Of a stretch of 16,030 nt of DNA, positions 6,795 through 14,800 are shown piece after piece. Under the pieces are notes generated by a model that saw nothing but the letters and a program-made list of their open reading frames with translations, was not told where the DNA came from and searched no databases. Position numbers and translations under genes: made by a program. Every line of letters begins with the position of its first letter. Position 1 is the stretch's first letter. Origin of the DNA: JBEIHI01 sp964655245 (GTDB lineage Bacteria > Bdellovibrionota > UBA2394); contig CAZZLQ010000051.1 in assembly GCA_964655245.1 (NCBI GenBank), forward strand, positions 1 through 16,030, read 5' to 3'.

Positions 6795-8744
6795 TTAGTT
6801 GTTCTCAACCCAGGGGACTTGGCGTTCGGCCATCAAGCTCTTGAGAGTTTTTCGGGTAATCGAAAAACTGGCAATCGCTGAGGAATGCATACCCGAGGTG
6901 CGAATGTTTAGGCCGGGAGGAGAAGCCAGAAGCCATCGCTGCGGATAGCTCGTTTCAGTTTTTGTGAATCCTGTCAGGATCGCACTAGAGGTTTGAACCT
7001 GCTGCTGAACCATTCGAAGAGCGCTCAATTGATAGCCCCAAAGAGGTCCCTCGGTCTTGATGGTTCCTAGGGGTTTGAGGTTTGTGTTTGTTAGGAGCTG
7101 TCGGTCCATAAAGATAGGAGCCTTTCCGGGTGCTGTTGTGATGGCACCAATCGGAATACTGACCGTCACCTCATGGGGAGATGAATGAGGAAGCCCCGAA
7201 GCGGCCAGCTGCTCTAAGGTATTCCCTCTTAAGGTTTTGAAATCTTTAGTCAGCCGAATAGCATGATCGCTAAGACTTACGAATGCGATATTGCCGAGTT
7301 TAAGTCCTGAGGGAGCGGGCCCTCTTCGCTGAGGTGATTGGTTGAGATAAAAAGATCCCTCAGCGATGATGGTGAAATTGGCGTTACTAAATTGAGGAGC
7401 TCCATTGGATGATCCACTCGAGTTGTCTTCATCGTCATCGTCACTGTGACTTCCGTCATATCCGGATCCTATGACATTCACTCGCGAGGCGCTGGTGTAA
7501 ATGATTCTATTATGAAGAGCTTCTTGAGAGCTGGAGTAGGTCTTTTTCTGGCACTCCCTGAGAGTTGTTGAGTTTTCTGAGCGACGGCGCCACTCTCTCA
7601 TTTGTAGCTGGCATGAGGAGCCATCGCACCACATCTTCAGCTCAGCAAGAGCCGGCCGTCTCCAGGCGACCGAGTCTGTGGCATTGCAGTTGGTCTCAGT
7701 ACTGTTGGTTACAGTGTCCTTTTGACGAATGGTGTTGAGATCCTGCTCGGCCGTTGTTCGTAGGCTAAGATTAACGTCATCAGCGGGGCTGGTGGCTGCG
7801 TTGATAGGTCCCAGCATGGCCACACGAGTGGGATTGGCGCCTCCTCCCGTACTTCCGTTGCCTGCGGCGTCACCGGCATGGTCGAGATAGATGCGCTCCA
7901 TAGGGACATTGGTTTGTAGATTCCGAATAGTGACTGTTTCAGATGTGCCTGTAAAAAAACGCAGAGATCCAATCTGACTTGCAGGGAGCTGAGCGGGGGC
8001 AGGAAGCAGCTGATTTCCTGCTGAGAAGCTCGCCAAACTTGAGTTGTCAAAAAAGATGCCGACGCGTCCATGGGTTCCTGCAGCGAGGGTCGCCATAGGA
8101 AACGAAGGCCAAACATCTTCGTGAAGGTTCCATGTGAGATTTCCAGAGATGCCGAGTGCCAGGACGGAGTAATCGGAGAGGGCTTCCTGCGTGATTTCAA
8201 TGACGCCCGAAGCGGAGACTTCGGTACCCTTGTCTCCGAGATCCACAGCGGAGACCTGAATCACAAAACGCTTGGGGTAGGTGTTGGGATCTGTTTTGCA
8301 ATTTTCAATGCAGCTTTGAGTCCATTTAAAGCTTTCGGCGCCAATCGGCTGGTAGGACTGATTGAGAGATTCCTGGGGAAGAAGTCCTGATGCGGCTTGG
8401 GCAACAAAGCTCCTCTGTGCTGTTGTCAAAAACGAAAGGCTTGCAAGGCTTCCGGCTTGGGACTGGCAGGCTGAAGGGGTCAGGCCATTGGAATCACAAA
8501 CGCTTCGTACCTTCATCCAAACGCTGATCTGATTCGTGAGATTCTGTTGAATGTTGGTGAAGTGGTCTTTGATTTTCAGTTCAAGAGAAGAGGCTCTCAG
8601 CTTGGTTCGAACCAAGGAGCCCCAATCCATTGAAGACTTCAGTGAAGAGCTCATCATGAGAGTTGCGACCATCAACAGCATCAAAGCAAAAGGTAGAGCT
8701 CCACCGCGCAGACTTGAACGTTTTGTTTTGTGAAGACTCCTCAT
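6795..8744 (-). CDS. PilX/GspK-like minor prepilin with large extracellular domain
   Basis: The basic N-terminus and RGGALPFALMLLMVATLMMS resemble the class III signal and N-terminal helix of PilX- or GspK-type minor pilins. These lack the Glu5 of major pilins, as here. The remaining 600 or so residues are far longer than PilX (about 200) or GspK (about 330) and are rich in Ser/Thr/Asn, consistent with an exported, surface-exposed protein. It has about nine Cys and a Ser/Asp/Glu low-complexity stretch (SHSDDDDEDNSSGSSNG, nt about 7398-7450). I chose the ATG at 8744 (650 residues) because AAAGGACGG lies just upstream. A GTG at 8762 would overlap the preceding stop by four bases but has no ribosome site. 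Either way it is translationally close to the giant PilW-like gene. It likely acts in the same pilus or pseudopilus tip; this is inference from N-terminus and pairing. Confidence 0.7.
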   Translation of the reverse strand: MRSLHKTKRSSLRGGALPFALMLLMVATLMMSSSLKSSMDWGSLVRTKLRASSLELKIKDHFTNIQQNLTNQISVWMKVRSVCDSNGLTPSACQSQAGSLASLSFLTTAQRSFVAQAASGLLPQESLNQSYQPIGAESFKWTQSCIENCKTDPNTYPKRFVIQVSAVDLGDKGTEVSASGVIEITQEALSDYSVLALGISGNLTWNLHEDVWPSFPMATLAAGTHGRVGIFFDNSSLASFSAGNQLLPAPAQLPASQIGSLRFFTGTSETVTIRNLQTNVPMERIYLDHAGDAAGNGSTGGGANPTRVAMLGPINAATSPADDVNLSLRTTAEQDLNTIRQKDTVTNSTETNCNATDSVAWRRPALAELKMWCDGSSCQLQMREWRRRSENSTTLRECQKKTYSSSQEALHNRIIYTSASRVNVIGSGYDGSHSDDDDEDNSSGSSNGAPQFSNANFTIIAEGSFYLNQSPQRRGPAPSGLKLGNIAFVSLSDHAIRLTKDFKTLRGNTLEQLAASGLPHSSPHEVTVSIPIGAITTAPGKAPIFMDRQLLTNTNLKPLGTIKTEGPLWGYQLSALRMVQQQVQTSSAILTGFTKTETSYPQRWLLASPPGLNIRTSGMHSSAIASFSITRKTLKSLMAERQVPWVENN

Positions 8745-8758
8745 AAGATTCCGTCCTT

Positions 8759-11700
8759 TCACTGAGCCAGCAAAACATTTCTTGTTTGGTTGCTCGTTGA
8801 ACTTTGGCCGCAGAGGCTGTGGTTAGAGGTTCGCTGATCCACCGTTGATGTTAACTGATCCCAAGTGGTTGCCGAAAGATTCCCATTAAACTTTTGCTCA
8901 ATCACGTTTCGCACTTGCGTAACGCCTAACCAGACCAATTGCTGATCAGTTAAGCCCTCTCCGCAAAGAGGACTGCAGTAAGAGGATCGATCTCCGCAGG
9001 TTCCACTTTGATTGTAGAGGCTTCGAAGCGCTTGGTAGCCTTGTTGCATTTGAGATTCGGTAATCTCTCCACGAGCTCGGCGAGCTGCAAAAGTGTTTCG
9101 AGGATCTGTACACGCCCCAACCGCGCTTGAGTAGTTCGGAATCATTTTGGGGGATTGAGTGGCTGGGGCTCGGTTGATCATGGGGTAGCGACGAGCAAGA
9201 GGCTCATCGTTGTTCGAGTCATCTTCATCATTATCCTCATCGTCATCGCCATCGTCGTTGTACCATCGGTTGGCTTGGCTTCGACAGTTGCTTCCCGCTG
9301 CACCCGGTGCACAAATGACGGGGGAACAAAATCCTAGGGGCGTCTCCGGTTGATCATCGATTGCGCCTGAATTCGTCAGCAGGTTGTCTCCAGAACTGTC
9401 GAAGTAGCGCACAGAGATACGATTGGCGCCTAGGTTGCCCGAAGCAAGGCGCGAGGAATTTGGACTGACTGTTGCTGAAGAGACCGACCAGCTGCCTCCC
9501 GAAAATCCTTGGGTTGCTTGAGCTTGAACAGCCCATGGGTATTGATTGTTTCCATACAAAATGCCGAAGGGGAATTGATCGGAGGATGTTGTGATTCCCT
9601 CAACACTTTGACTGGATTGAAAACCGCAGGATCCACCAGTCGCTTGTTGCACGATGATGAGCGTGTGGGTTCCGTTGCCCTCTCCTCGAATGTCTACTCG
9701 GTTTGAGCTGTTGACGGGTGTTGCAATGTGAACGGTGAATTCCTTGTCATCGGGCTCATCTCGATTGAGATAGTAGGTGATTCCCAGGTTAAGCCCTCCT
9801 GGGAGAGTTCCTGTGGATGAGAACCGAATGGCTGTGCCGTCTGGAAATGACCAATTCTCCAGAGCGTCGATTTCAATCTCATCGTGATCAGCATCCACAT
9901 CATCAGGATTAAAGATGAAGCTTTGAATTTGGGGGGGTTGCTCAGGGAGTCGCAAATCAACCAAATCCCCTCGTCCTGAAAAGCCATTGAGAGTGGGGAT
10001 CAGCTCCTGCGGAATGTAAGTCGGCTGCGATCCTGCGACCGCAGTACTCATCCAGGGATTTTGCTCAAAACGTCTCGCGTAACATTCGCAGGTGAGAGCT
10101 TCTTGCCAATCGTTGAGGGCTTGAGACTGATTGTCATCGCCGTCATAGACCCTGTATACTTTTGCGATGTGGGTGGCGCTAGCATCGGAGAGATTGAGAG
10201 TTCCTGAACCTCCGCTTGTGATATTGACCCGATTGATGTTTGCGAAGGCATCATTTGCTGAAGTATGCAGCTGGAATTGAGATCGACTGAGAACTCTCAC
10301 AAAGTAGGAAGTCCCTGCAGAAATTCCCCCCGGCAAGGAAGTCCCGGTGGTAAAGTTGACTCGCGAGCCAGTTTCGAGGAGATGAGTGGAGATAGTGATT
10401 CGATCATCGCCGCTTGAGACATTACTTGAGCTGAATGTTCTGGCTTGCGCTTGAATCTCATTCCATCTCCATGTTTCACGACAGAAAGGGCGATCCACAA
10501 TCTGAGTCTGGTTGTTGTTGCGAACAAAAAAGCTGACAGGCGTACTGTTGTTGGCCGTTGGGTTCGTTGTGCTTGTTGTGACGTTGATGGGTCGTAGGTC
10601 AATATTGCATCTTAAATTGTAGTCGTAGTTAAGGTAAGTCCGCTGGCTATCTCCACGATCTGCATCAGCGCTTGCCTCGCTATCCGTCCTCAAGCAGCCG
10701 CAGTGATTTCGAAAGGGTTTAGGAAGAAACGCTGTTAGTGGATTTCCAGAAGCTGGTGTCGAGGTGATATTGTTTCTTCGAAAAGGCGCAGATCCGTATC
10801 GGGCTAGGACTTCTCGAAGCGGCCCATCGCAGACTTGGAAGTTAGCACACGAAATATAGTTTCGAACCGTCTCTCCCCGTCCGAGCATAAGACTTTCGCT
10901 TGATGGGGGTTCCATGGCTTGTTTGAGAGCTTCGAGCCCATCTCCGCGAGTACTGCTTGAGCTGACTCCTGGGATGTTGAAGTTGTTTCTTTCATAGACC
11001 CATTGGGGATAGCGCATCGCCGCATTGTTCATCTCCTCTAGTGTTGCTTTTCTTCGAATGATATCAGGGGAATCTAAACATTGGTTGTTGAGTAGTGCTG
11101 CGAGGGGGTGCCGTGACGCAAGCCAAGCTCCCTCAGCCTTGGTGGCATCAAAGTGACTGAGACACGCAAGGAGGCGCTGATCGATGGCGTTATTGATTGA
11201 TGTCAGAGCTGTTGCTGTGTTGTTGGGGTAGAAACTTGATTCATCAACAAAGGATCCATTGGAGCTTGTCAGGAGGCCTGCAATAGCGGCTTGTCCACTG
11301 AGTGTTTCAGGAGCTAAGAAGTCATCGGGATCTCCATTAAGGCCCATGCCACAAATGCAGTAGTATGAATTGGGATCTCCGTATCCCCTCCAATCGGGAG
11401 ACTGAGGATCATCCCCCTCAAATTCACAGTTCGGATTTCGCCCGCATCGATTGCTCATCTGGCGAGTGCACTCATTGCCTGTTTGGGTGTCCAAGGCGCC
11501 GGACTCAGCGACATTGCCTTGAACAGAGTACTGAGCGGGATAAAGAATCAACGAGTCTGTCCAGACGAGTTCATTCTCAGCGGAGTCAAACGCGAGATTT
11601 CCCGTGCTGGCCACGAGTCGAGGATTTCGAATCTTCATGGCCTCTCCATACTGAAGCTCAAGTCTCAAGGAGTGAACGTCTCCCCAATGAATACAAGAGG

Positions 11701-12751
11701 TTTCGTTCACACAGCAGTCCTCCCCAGTACAAGCGCCGGGTCTTGGAACGTTGGTGTGGTCCCAGCTGAGAAAGGGCTGTGCGTTGGCTTCGGGGGTTGC
11801 CGAGACATACTCGGGATCTCGAATATGTGAGAAGAATTGATTGGGAGAGGGCCAGTCGATGCTTTCCTCTGCAGATTCACGATCCGGTCGACGATTGGCA
11901 AAGGCGTAGTCGATCCGGAAGGTTCTCAAGTTCTCTGCAATCGTTTCTTCTCTCAGGATGGGATTTTCAGCGTCTGGATCAATCTGTCGTTCTCTTCGAA
12001 TCAGTCGACCCACTCCGTCGATATCCTCAACGACCCACTCAATCGCAAAGAGGGGAGAGAGGCTGGTGACATCAGCTGAGTACTCAATCTGGGACACCAT
12101 CTCGTCGACGGGAATTTCATATTCCTTGTCCGGATCGGGAAGGCTGGAGGAAATGTTGGCGATCGGTCCTGTCAGACGAGCGACGTTTGAAAACTGTGAG
12201 TTGTTCGTATAAACCAATTTCGATTCTGAGCTTTGAATCAAGGATTTGATGAATCGGAACGAGTTTCGAGTAAAAATTTCTTCCTGAGTGAGGCTGCTGG
12301 CTTGGGATCCGATGAGACGATCCTTGATGGGATTTCGAGCGACAATCTTTTTGTCGATCGCAATAGCTTGCGCGTCAATGTTAACTCGAAATCCAAGACC
12401 GCCGTTGCTGAGGATTCGAACTCCATCGAATTTTTCAGTGTCTTGTCGAGGTCCGGCCGCTCGGCCGTCAAATTCGATTCGCATGAGGCCGGGATAGAAA
12501 GGTTTGTTGGCTCCAGTAAAGAAGGCCATTCGACCGGTGACTGGCACGGCATTGTTGAGATCAGTTCTTAGGCGATCAATGATGAGCTGCTGTTTCTGGG
12601 CAAGAGATTGCTTGGTGCCTTCCAGAATCTGAGGGTCTGTTTGAGACCTCAGCCAAATCATGGAACCCACCATCAACACTAAGCTGATGAGAGCAACAGC
12701 CATGAATTCTGTCAGCGTAAAACCCAATTGGGAAAAGCGGCGCAGTTCCAT
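8759..12751 (-). CDS. Giant cysteine-rich PilW-like type IV prepilin / putative pilus-tip protein
   Basis: The N-terminus MELRRFSQLG|FTLTEFMAVALIS is a textbook type IV prepilin signal. It has a short basic leader, Gly before the cleavage site, Phe+1, Glu+5 and a hydrophobic helix of about 25 residues. A PilD-type peptidase should process it. About 1300 extracytoplasmic residues follow, several times the length of PilW-like minor pilins. They contain about 28 Cys clustered in motifs such as CTGEDCCVNETSC and YYCICG. Two diverged 75- to 85-residue modules lie at about 782-856 and 950-1034. An acidic tract (NDDGDDDEDNDEDDSNNDE) lies near 1163-1182. The ATG at 12751 is preceded by GTGGGGAAAG and gives a normal leader; an ATG at 12781 is in frame but has no ribosome site and makes the leader odd. 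It pairs with the downstream PilX-like gene. No PilY1, major pilin or assembly ATPase lies in the window. Adhesion or contact sensing is inference. Confidence 0.8.
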   Translation of the reverse strand: MELRRFSQLGFTLTEFMAVALISLVLMVGSMIWLRSQTDPQILEGTKQSLAQKQQLIIDRLRTDLNNAVPVTGRMAFFTGANKPFYPGLMRIEFDGRAAGPRQDTEKFDGVRILSNGGLGFRVNIDAQAIAIDKKIVARNPIKDRLIGSQASSLTQEEIFTRNSFRFIKSLIQSSESKLVYTNNSQFSNVARLTGPIANISSSLPDPDKEYEIPVDEMVSQIEYSADVTSLSPLFAIEWVVEDIDGVGRLIRRERQIDPDAENPILREETIAENLRTFRIDYAFANRRPDRESAEESIDWPSPNQFFSHIRDPEYVSATPEANAQPFLSWDHTNVPRPGACTGEDCCVNETSCIHWGDVHSLRLELQYGEAMKIRNPRLVASTGNLAFDSAENELVWTDSLILYPAQYSVQGNVAESGALDTQTGNECTRQMSNRCGRNPNCEFEGDDPQSPDWRGYGDPNSYYCICGMGLNGDPDDFLAPETLSGQAAIAGLLTSSNGSFVDESSFYPNNTATALTSINNAIDQRLLACLSHFDATKAEGAWLASRHPLAALLNNQCLDSPDIIRRKATLEEMNNAAMRYPQWVYERNNFNIPGVSSSSTRGDGLEALKQAMEPPSSESLMLGRGETVRNYISCANFQVCDGPLREVLARYGSAPFRRNNITSTPASGNPLTAFLPKPFRNHCGCLRTDSEASADADRGDSQRTYLNYDYNLRCNIDLRPINVTTSTTNPTANNSTPVSFFVRNNNQTQIVDRPFCRETWRWNEIQAQARTFSSSNVSSGDDRITISTHLLETGSRVNFTTGTSLPGGISAGTSYFVRVLSRSQFQLHTSANDAFANINRVNITSGGSGTLNLSDASATHIAKVYRVYDGDDNQSQALNDWQEALTCECYARRFEQNPWMSTAVAGSQPTYIPQELIPTLNGFSGRGDLVDLRLPEQPPQIQSFIFNPDDVDADHDEIEIDALENWSFPDGTAIRFSSTGTLPGGLNLGITYYLNRDEPDDKEFTVHIATPVNSSNRVDIRGEGNGTHTLIIVQQATGGSCGFQSSQSVEGITTSSDQFPFGILYGNNQYPWAVQAQATQGFSGGSWSVSSATVSPNSSRLASGNLGANRISVRYFDSSGDNLLTNSGAIDDQPETPLGFCSPVICAPGAAGSNCRSQANRWYNDDGDDDEDNDEDDSNNDEPLARRYPMINRAPATQSPKMIPNYSSAVGACTDPRNTFAARRARGEITESQMQQGYQALRSLYNQSGTCGDRSSYCSPLCGEGLTDQQLVWLGVTQVRNVIEQKFNGNLSATTWDQLTSTVDQRTSNHSLCGQSSTSNQTRNVLLAQ
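9650..9905 (-). repeat. Module B of a diverged internal protein repeat (PilW-like protein)
   Basis: Within the giant prepilin this stretch encodes an Ile/Asp-rich strand (DEIEIDALENW), then TAIRFSSTGTLPGGLNLG, ITYYLN, a charged turn, EFTVHIATP, NRVDIRGEGNGTHTL. The same order of elements occurs about 170 residues earlier in module A. The TGTLPGG...TYYL...F.V/L....GxGTHTL pattern is one I associate with repeat modules in phage tail and other large surface proteins; that link is from memory. Confidence 0.55.
10185..10410 (-). repeat. Module A of a diverged internal protein repeat (PilW-like protein)
   Basis: This stretch encodes DDRITISTHLLETGSRVNF, then TTGTSLPGGISAG, TSYFVRV, SRSQFQLHTS, NRVNITSGGSGTLNL. 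It aligns element by element with module B: bulky start, (T/S)TGTLPGG, TYY/TSYF, a Phe-centred strand, NRV(N/D)I and a Gly-rich GTxxL ending. Identity is moderate, so this is an old duplication or a recruited domain pair rather than a recent DNA repeat. Confidence 0.55.
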
Positions 12752-12895
12752 CCATAAGCTTTCCCCACCACGTCCATGCATTATGTAGCAAACAGTGTTC
12801 CAGGCTTAGTGAACCTGTTTGGAATGGAAATAACGCCCTTAGAGAGGGAGTGAACAGGAATTGTCGGACATTTTTGCCAGAGCTGACCCAAAATG

Positions 12896-12915
12896 CGTCA
12901 GAGCAAACTCTGACG
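12896..12915 (-). terminator. Hairpin over the ABC permease stop codon, candidate weak terminator
   Basis: CGTCAGAG and CTCTGACG form a perfect 8-bp stem with a 4-base loop. On the minus strand the hairpin includes the last codons and TGA of the permease and is followed by CATTTTGGG. The T-run is only four bases and starts after two other bases, so intrinsic termination would be partial. It lies between the transporter block and the prepilin block, so it could reduce read-through or protect the 3' end. Confidence 0.4.
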
Positions 12916-14097
12916 ATAGAGCCGCCATGCGGGCCACAAAGCGCTCGCTAAAGACAGAATCAATAGGGAAATCAAAAAGCCTACATCAAAGCTCGAGGGC
13001 GCCGTCAAACTGATCGCAAGTCCTGTAGCAGCTTCGAGGGGACCTCTCATGGCAAAGAAACCTGCGAGCATGCAGAGAAGGCCGAGAAGAATTCCTGCGA
13101 GAGTAAGAACCGTCACCTCTGCTAGAACGAGGCCAAAGATTCGCTGAGCACTCAGTCCAATCGTTCGCAAAATCAGCATTTCTCTTTGGCGAAGCTCAAT
13201 GGAAATCATCAAGACAACAAACAATCCAAGGAGTGAGATGAGCGCAACAAAAACAGAAATGAATTGAAGCGACTTCTCAAAAAAGCGAAACGAATTCCAA
13301 AACTCCATGAGAGTTACCCCTGGAGCAATAGCCATCAGAGGCTCATCTTTGAATTCATTGATATCGCGCTGAAAATAAACAGAATCAATTCGATTCTTCA
13401 TTCGCACCAAGAAGCTCGTCAGCGAGGAAGGCTTCGAGGCGCTTGGGCCTCCCTCCCAACCCTCGTGGATCCATTCCATGCCCTCGAGAGTGATATAGAG
13501 AGACCAGTCGACGGGTGTTGCCGATGTCTTGAGAATTCCGACCACCGTAAAGGGCTTGTCTTCGTGCTGATAGACGTCCGGTCCTTCGCCCGACATTCCA
13601 TGGGACAAAACAATCTGATCCCCAACCTTGTAGCCGAGGTCCTGAGCAACCTGAGATCCGAGGACAACGTCTCCGAGACCGACAGGAATGGAGCCAGAAC
13701 GAAGCTCAAGCTTGCGATCCCCGCGAAACCTGTAATGTTTGTAGAAGGCTTCGGAGGTCGCAATGACTCGAAATCCCTTATGAGAGTCGCCCATCGAAAA
13801 CGGAATCGTCCACTCCACTCCGGGGTGAGTGCTGAGTTTGTCGTAGGACGCAGACGAAATCGTATTCGTCGCATTGCCCATTCCAAAAACAGTATAGAGC
13901 AGCAAGTTAATGGGCCCGGTACGGGCGCCGACCAACAGATCGACCTGGCTGATGACTTCGGAGAAGCTTTCTCGTGCTCCCCATCGAATGCGCTCAACGG
14001 AAAGAGCCAGGAAGACGCTTGATCCCAATGACAAGACAAGCAGGAGTGAGATCCATCGACGATAGAGAAGAGATTTCCAGGCGAGCTTTCCGATCAT
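12898..14097 (-). CDS. ABC transporter permease, FtsX/MacB-type (Zrg-like operon)
   Basis: The 399-residue inner-membrane subunit has the FtsX/MacB/LolC topology. One N-terminal helix (about 15-35) is followed by a large periplasmic domain (about 40-265) and three C-terminal helices: SVFVALISLLGLFVVLMI, VLTLAGILLGLLCMLAGFF and FLISLLILSLASALW. The cytoplasmic turn IELRQREMLILRTIGLS after the second helix is the usual coupling region of this family. This transporter class typically moves or mechanically works on substrates in the periplasm and outer membrane rather than importing through a classic channel. Its ATG overlaps the stop of the ATPase gene by four bases (ATGA), so the two are translationally coupled. 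With the DUF2796 and DUF3299 genes upstream it resembles the vibrio zinc-regulated Zrg gene set, but the substrate here is not shown by the sequence. Confidence 0.88.
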   Translation of the reverse strand: MIGKLAWKSLLYRRWISLLLVLSLGSSVFLALSVERIRWGARESFSEVISQVDLLVGARTGPINLLLYTVFGMGNATNTISSASYDKLSTHPGVEWTIPFSMGDSHKGFRVIATSEAFYKHYRFRGDRKLELRSGSIPVGLGDVVLGSQVAQDLGYKVGDQIVLSHGMSGEGPDVYQHEDKPFTVVGILKTSATPVDWSLYITLEGMEWIHEGWEGGPSASKPSSLTSFLVRMKNRIDSVYFQRDINEFKDEPLMAIAPGVTLMEFWNSFRFFEKSLQFISVFVALISLLGLFVVLMISIELRQREMLILRTIGLSAQRIFGLVLAEVTVLTLAGILLGLLCMLAGFFAMRGPLEAATGLAISLTAPSSFDVGFLISLLILSLASALWPAWRLYRQSLL

Positions 14098-14783
14098 GTC
14101 TTGAGGTCTCCCGAGACAACTTGGAAGTCGAGTTTTCGTTCAAAATGAGAACTGAGTTCGTGATTGTGGCTGACAAACAGCAGAGCCATCTCGAAATCAC
14201 TGGCGAGTTCAATGAGAAGTTTGATGAAACCCGCTTGGCGCTCGACATCTAATGCCGACGTTGGCTCATCGGCAATGATCAACTCGGGCGCGCCCATAAA
14301 CGAGCGAGCGGCAGCAATCCGTTGTTGTTGGCCCACGCTGATTTTGGAAGACGTCTGTCCCAGGATCTCACTGACGTCCAGACGTTTGGCCAAAAATCGA
14401 GCTTCTTCCTGCGGGCTTGCAAAGCGGTCTTTTCTCCAGCGTCTGGGTGAGTTCCAAGCGCTGATAAGAATATTTTCTTCGGCGCTTAGATAAGGGATCA
14501 GATTGAACTGCTGAAAGATGCAGCCGAGATGATCTGAGCGAAACTGATCTCGTCGGGAAGGAGAGGCCTGGAGCATATCGAGATCGAGGACTTGGAGTTT
14601 GCCTGACGAAGGCTGCAAGAGACCGCAAATCAAATTGAGAAATGTTGATTTGCCGCTTCCACTGGGCCCGTGCAAAAAAATCCGCTCGCCCCTCATCATT
14701 TGAAACTCCTCAATGGAGAGCCGAAACCCCGATTCAGGATAGGCAAAACGAAGATCTTGAATGTCGATGATGGGTTGAGTCAT
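14094..14783 (-). CDS. ABC transporter ATP-binding protein, LolD/MacB-type
   Basis: This 229-residue cytoplasmic ATPase powers the permease encoded next to it. Visible motifs in order are Walker A GPSGSGKST (39-47), Q-loop FQQFNLIPYLS (about 90), signature SVGQQQRIAAAR, Walker B ELIIADEPTSALD, and the switch His in LLFVSHNHEL. The signature has Val where SGGQQ is usual; the second Gly and the Gln residues are kept, so activity is still likely. Length and motif spacing are standard for the LolD/MacB/FtsE group. The ATG at 14783 has only a weak AGAAG upstream. The gap to the preceding DUF2796 stop is 17 bases and the 3' end overlaps the permease start by four bases, so this is an operon member. 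Confidence 0.93.
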   Translation of the reverse strand: MTQPIIDIQDLRFAYPESGFRLSIEEFQMMRGERIFLHGPSGSGKSTFLNLICGLLQPSSGKLQVLDLDMLQASPSRRDQFRSDHLGCIFQQFNLIPYLSAEENILISAWNSPRRWRKDRFASPQEEARFLAKRLDVSEILGQTSSKISVGQQQRIAAARSFMGAPELIIADEPTSALDVERQAGFIKLLIELASDFEMALLFVSHNHELSSHFERKLDFQVVSGDLKT

Positions 14784-14800
14784 TTAAAACCGTCAGACTT

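Noticed and set aside
7709..8200. 163-codon minus-strand frame inside the PilX-like gene
   Set aside because: It is a frame-shifted reading of the same DNA with no start context. The longer frame has a prepilin-like N-terminus.
9650..10410. Possible prophage remnant because of the tail-fibre-like modules
   Set aside because: The modules are in frame inside an intact prepilin gene, with no phage structural, integrase or lysis genes nearby.
11365..11830. Two plus-strand frames (134 and 115 codons) opposite the giant prepilin
   Set aside because: The prepilin frame is continuous through this stretch, and the antisense products are low-quality and Ser/Arg-rich.
13264..14022. Open frame of 252 codons on the plus strand opposite the ABC permease
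   Set aside because: It lies wholly antisense to a gene with clear FtsX-type topology. Its translation is Arg/Ser/His-rich without family motifs.
13419..14039. 206-codon minus-strand frame inside the permease gene
   Set aside because: It is an alternative frame of the permease, with a composition typical of shadow frames and no motif.
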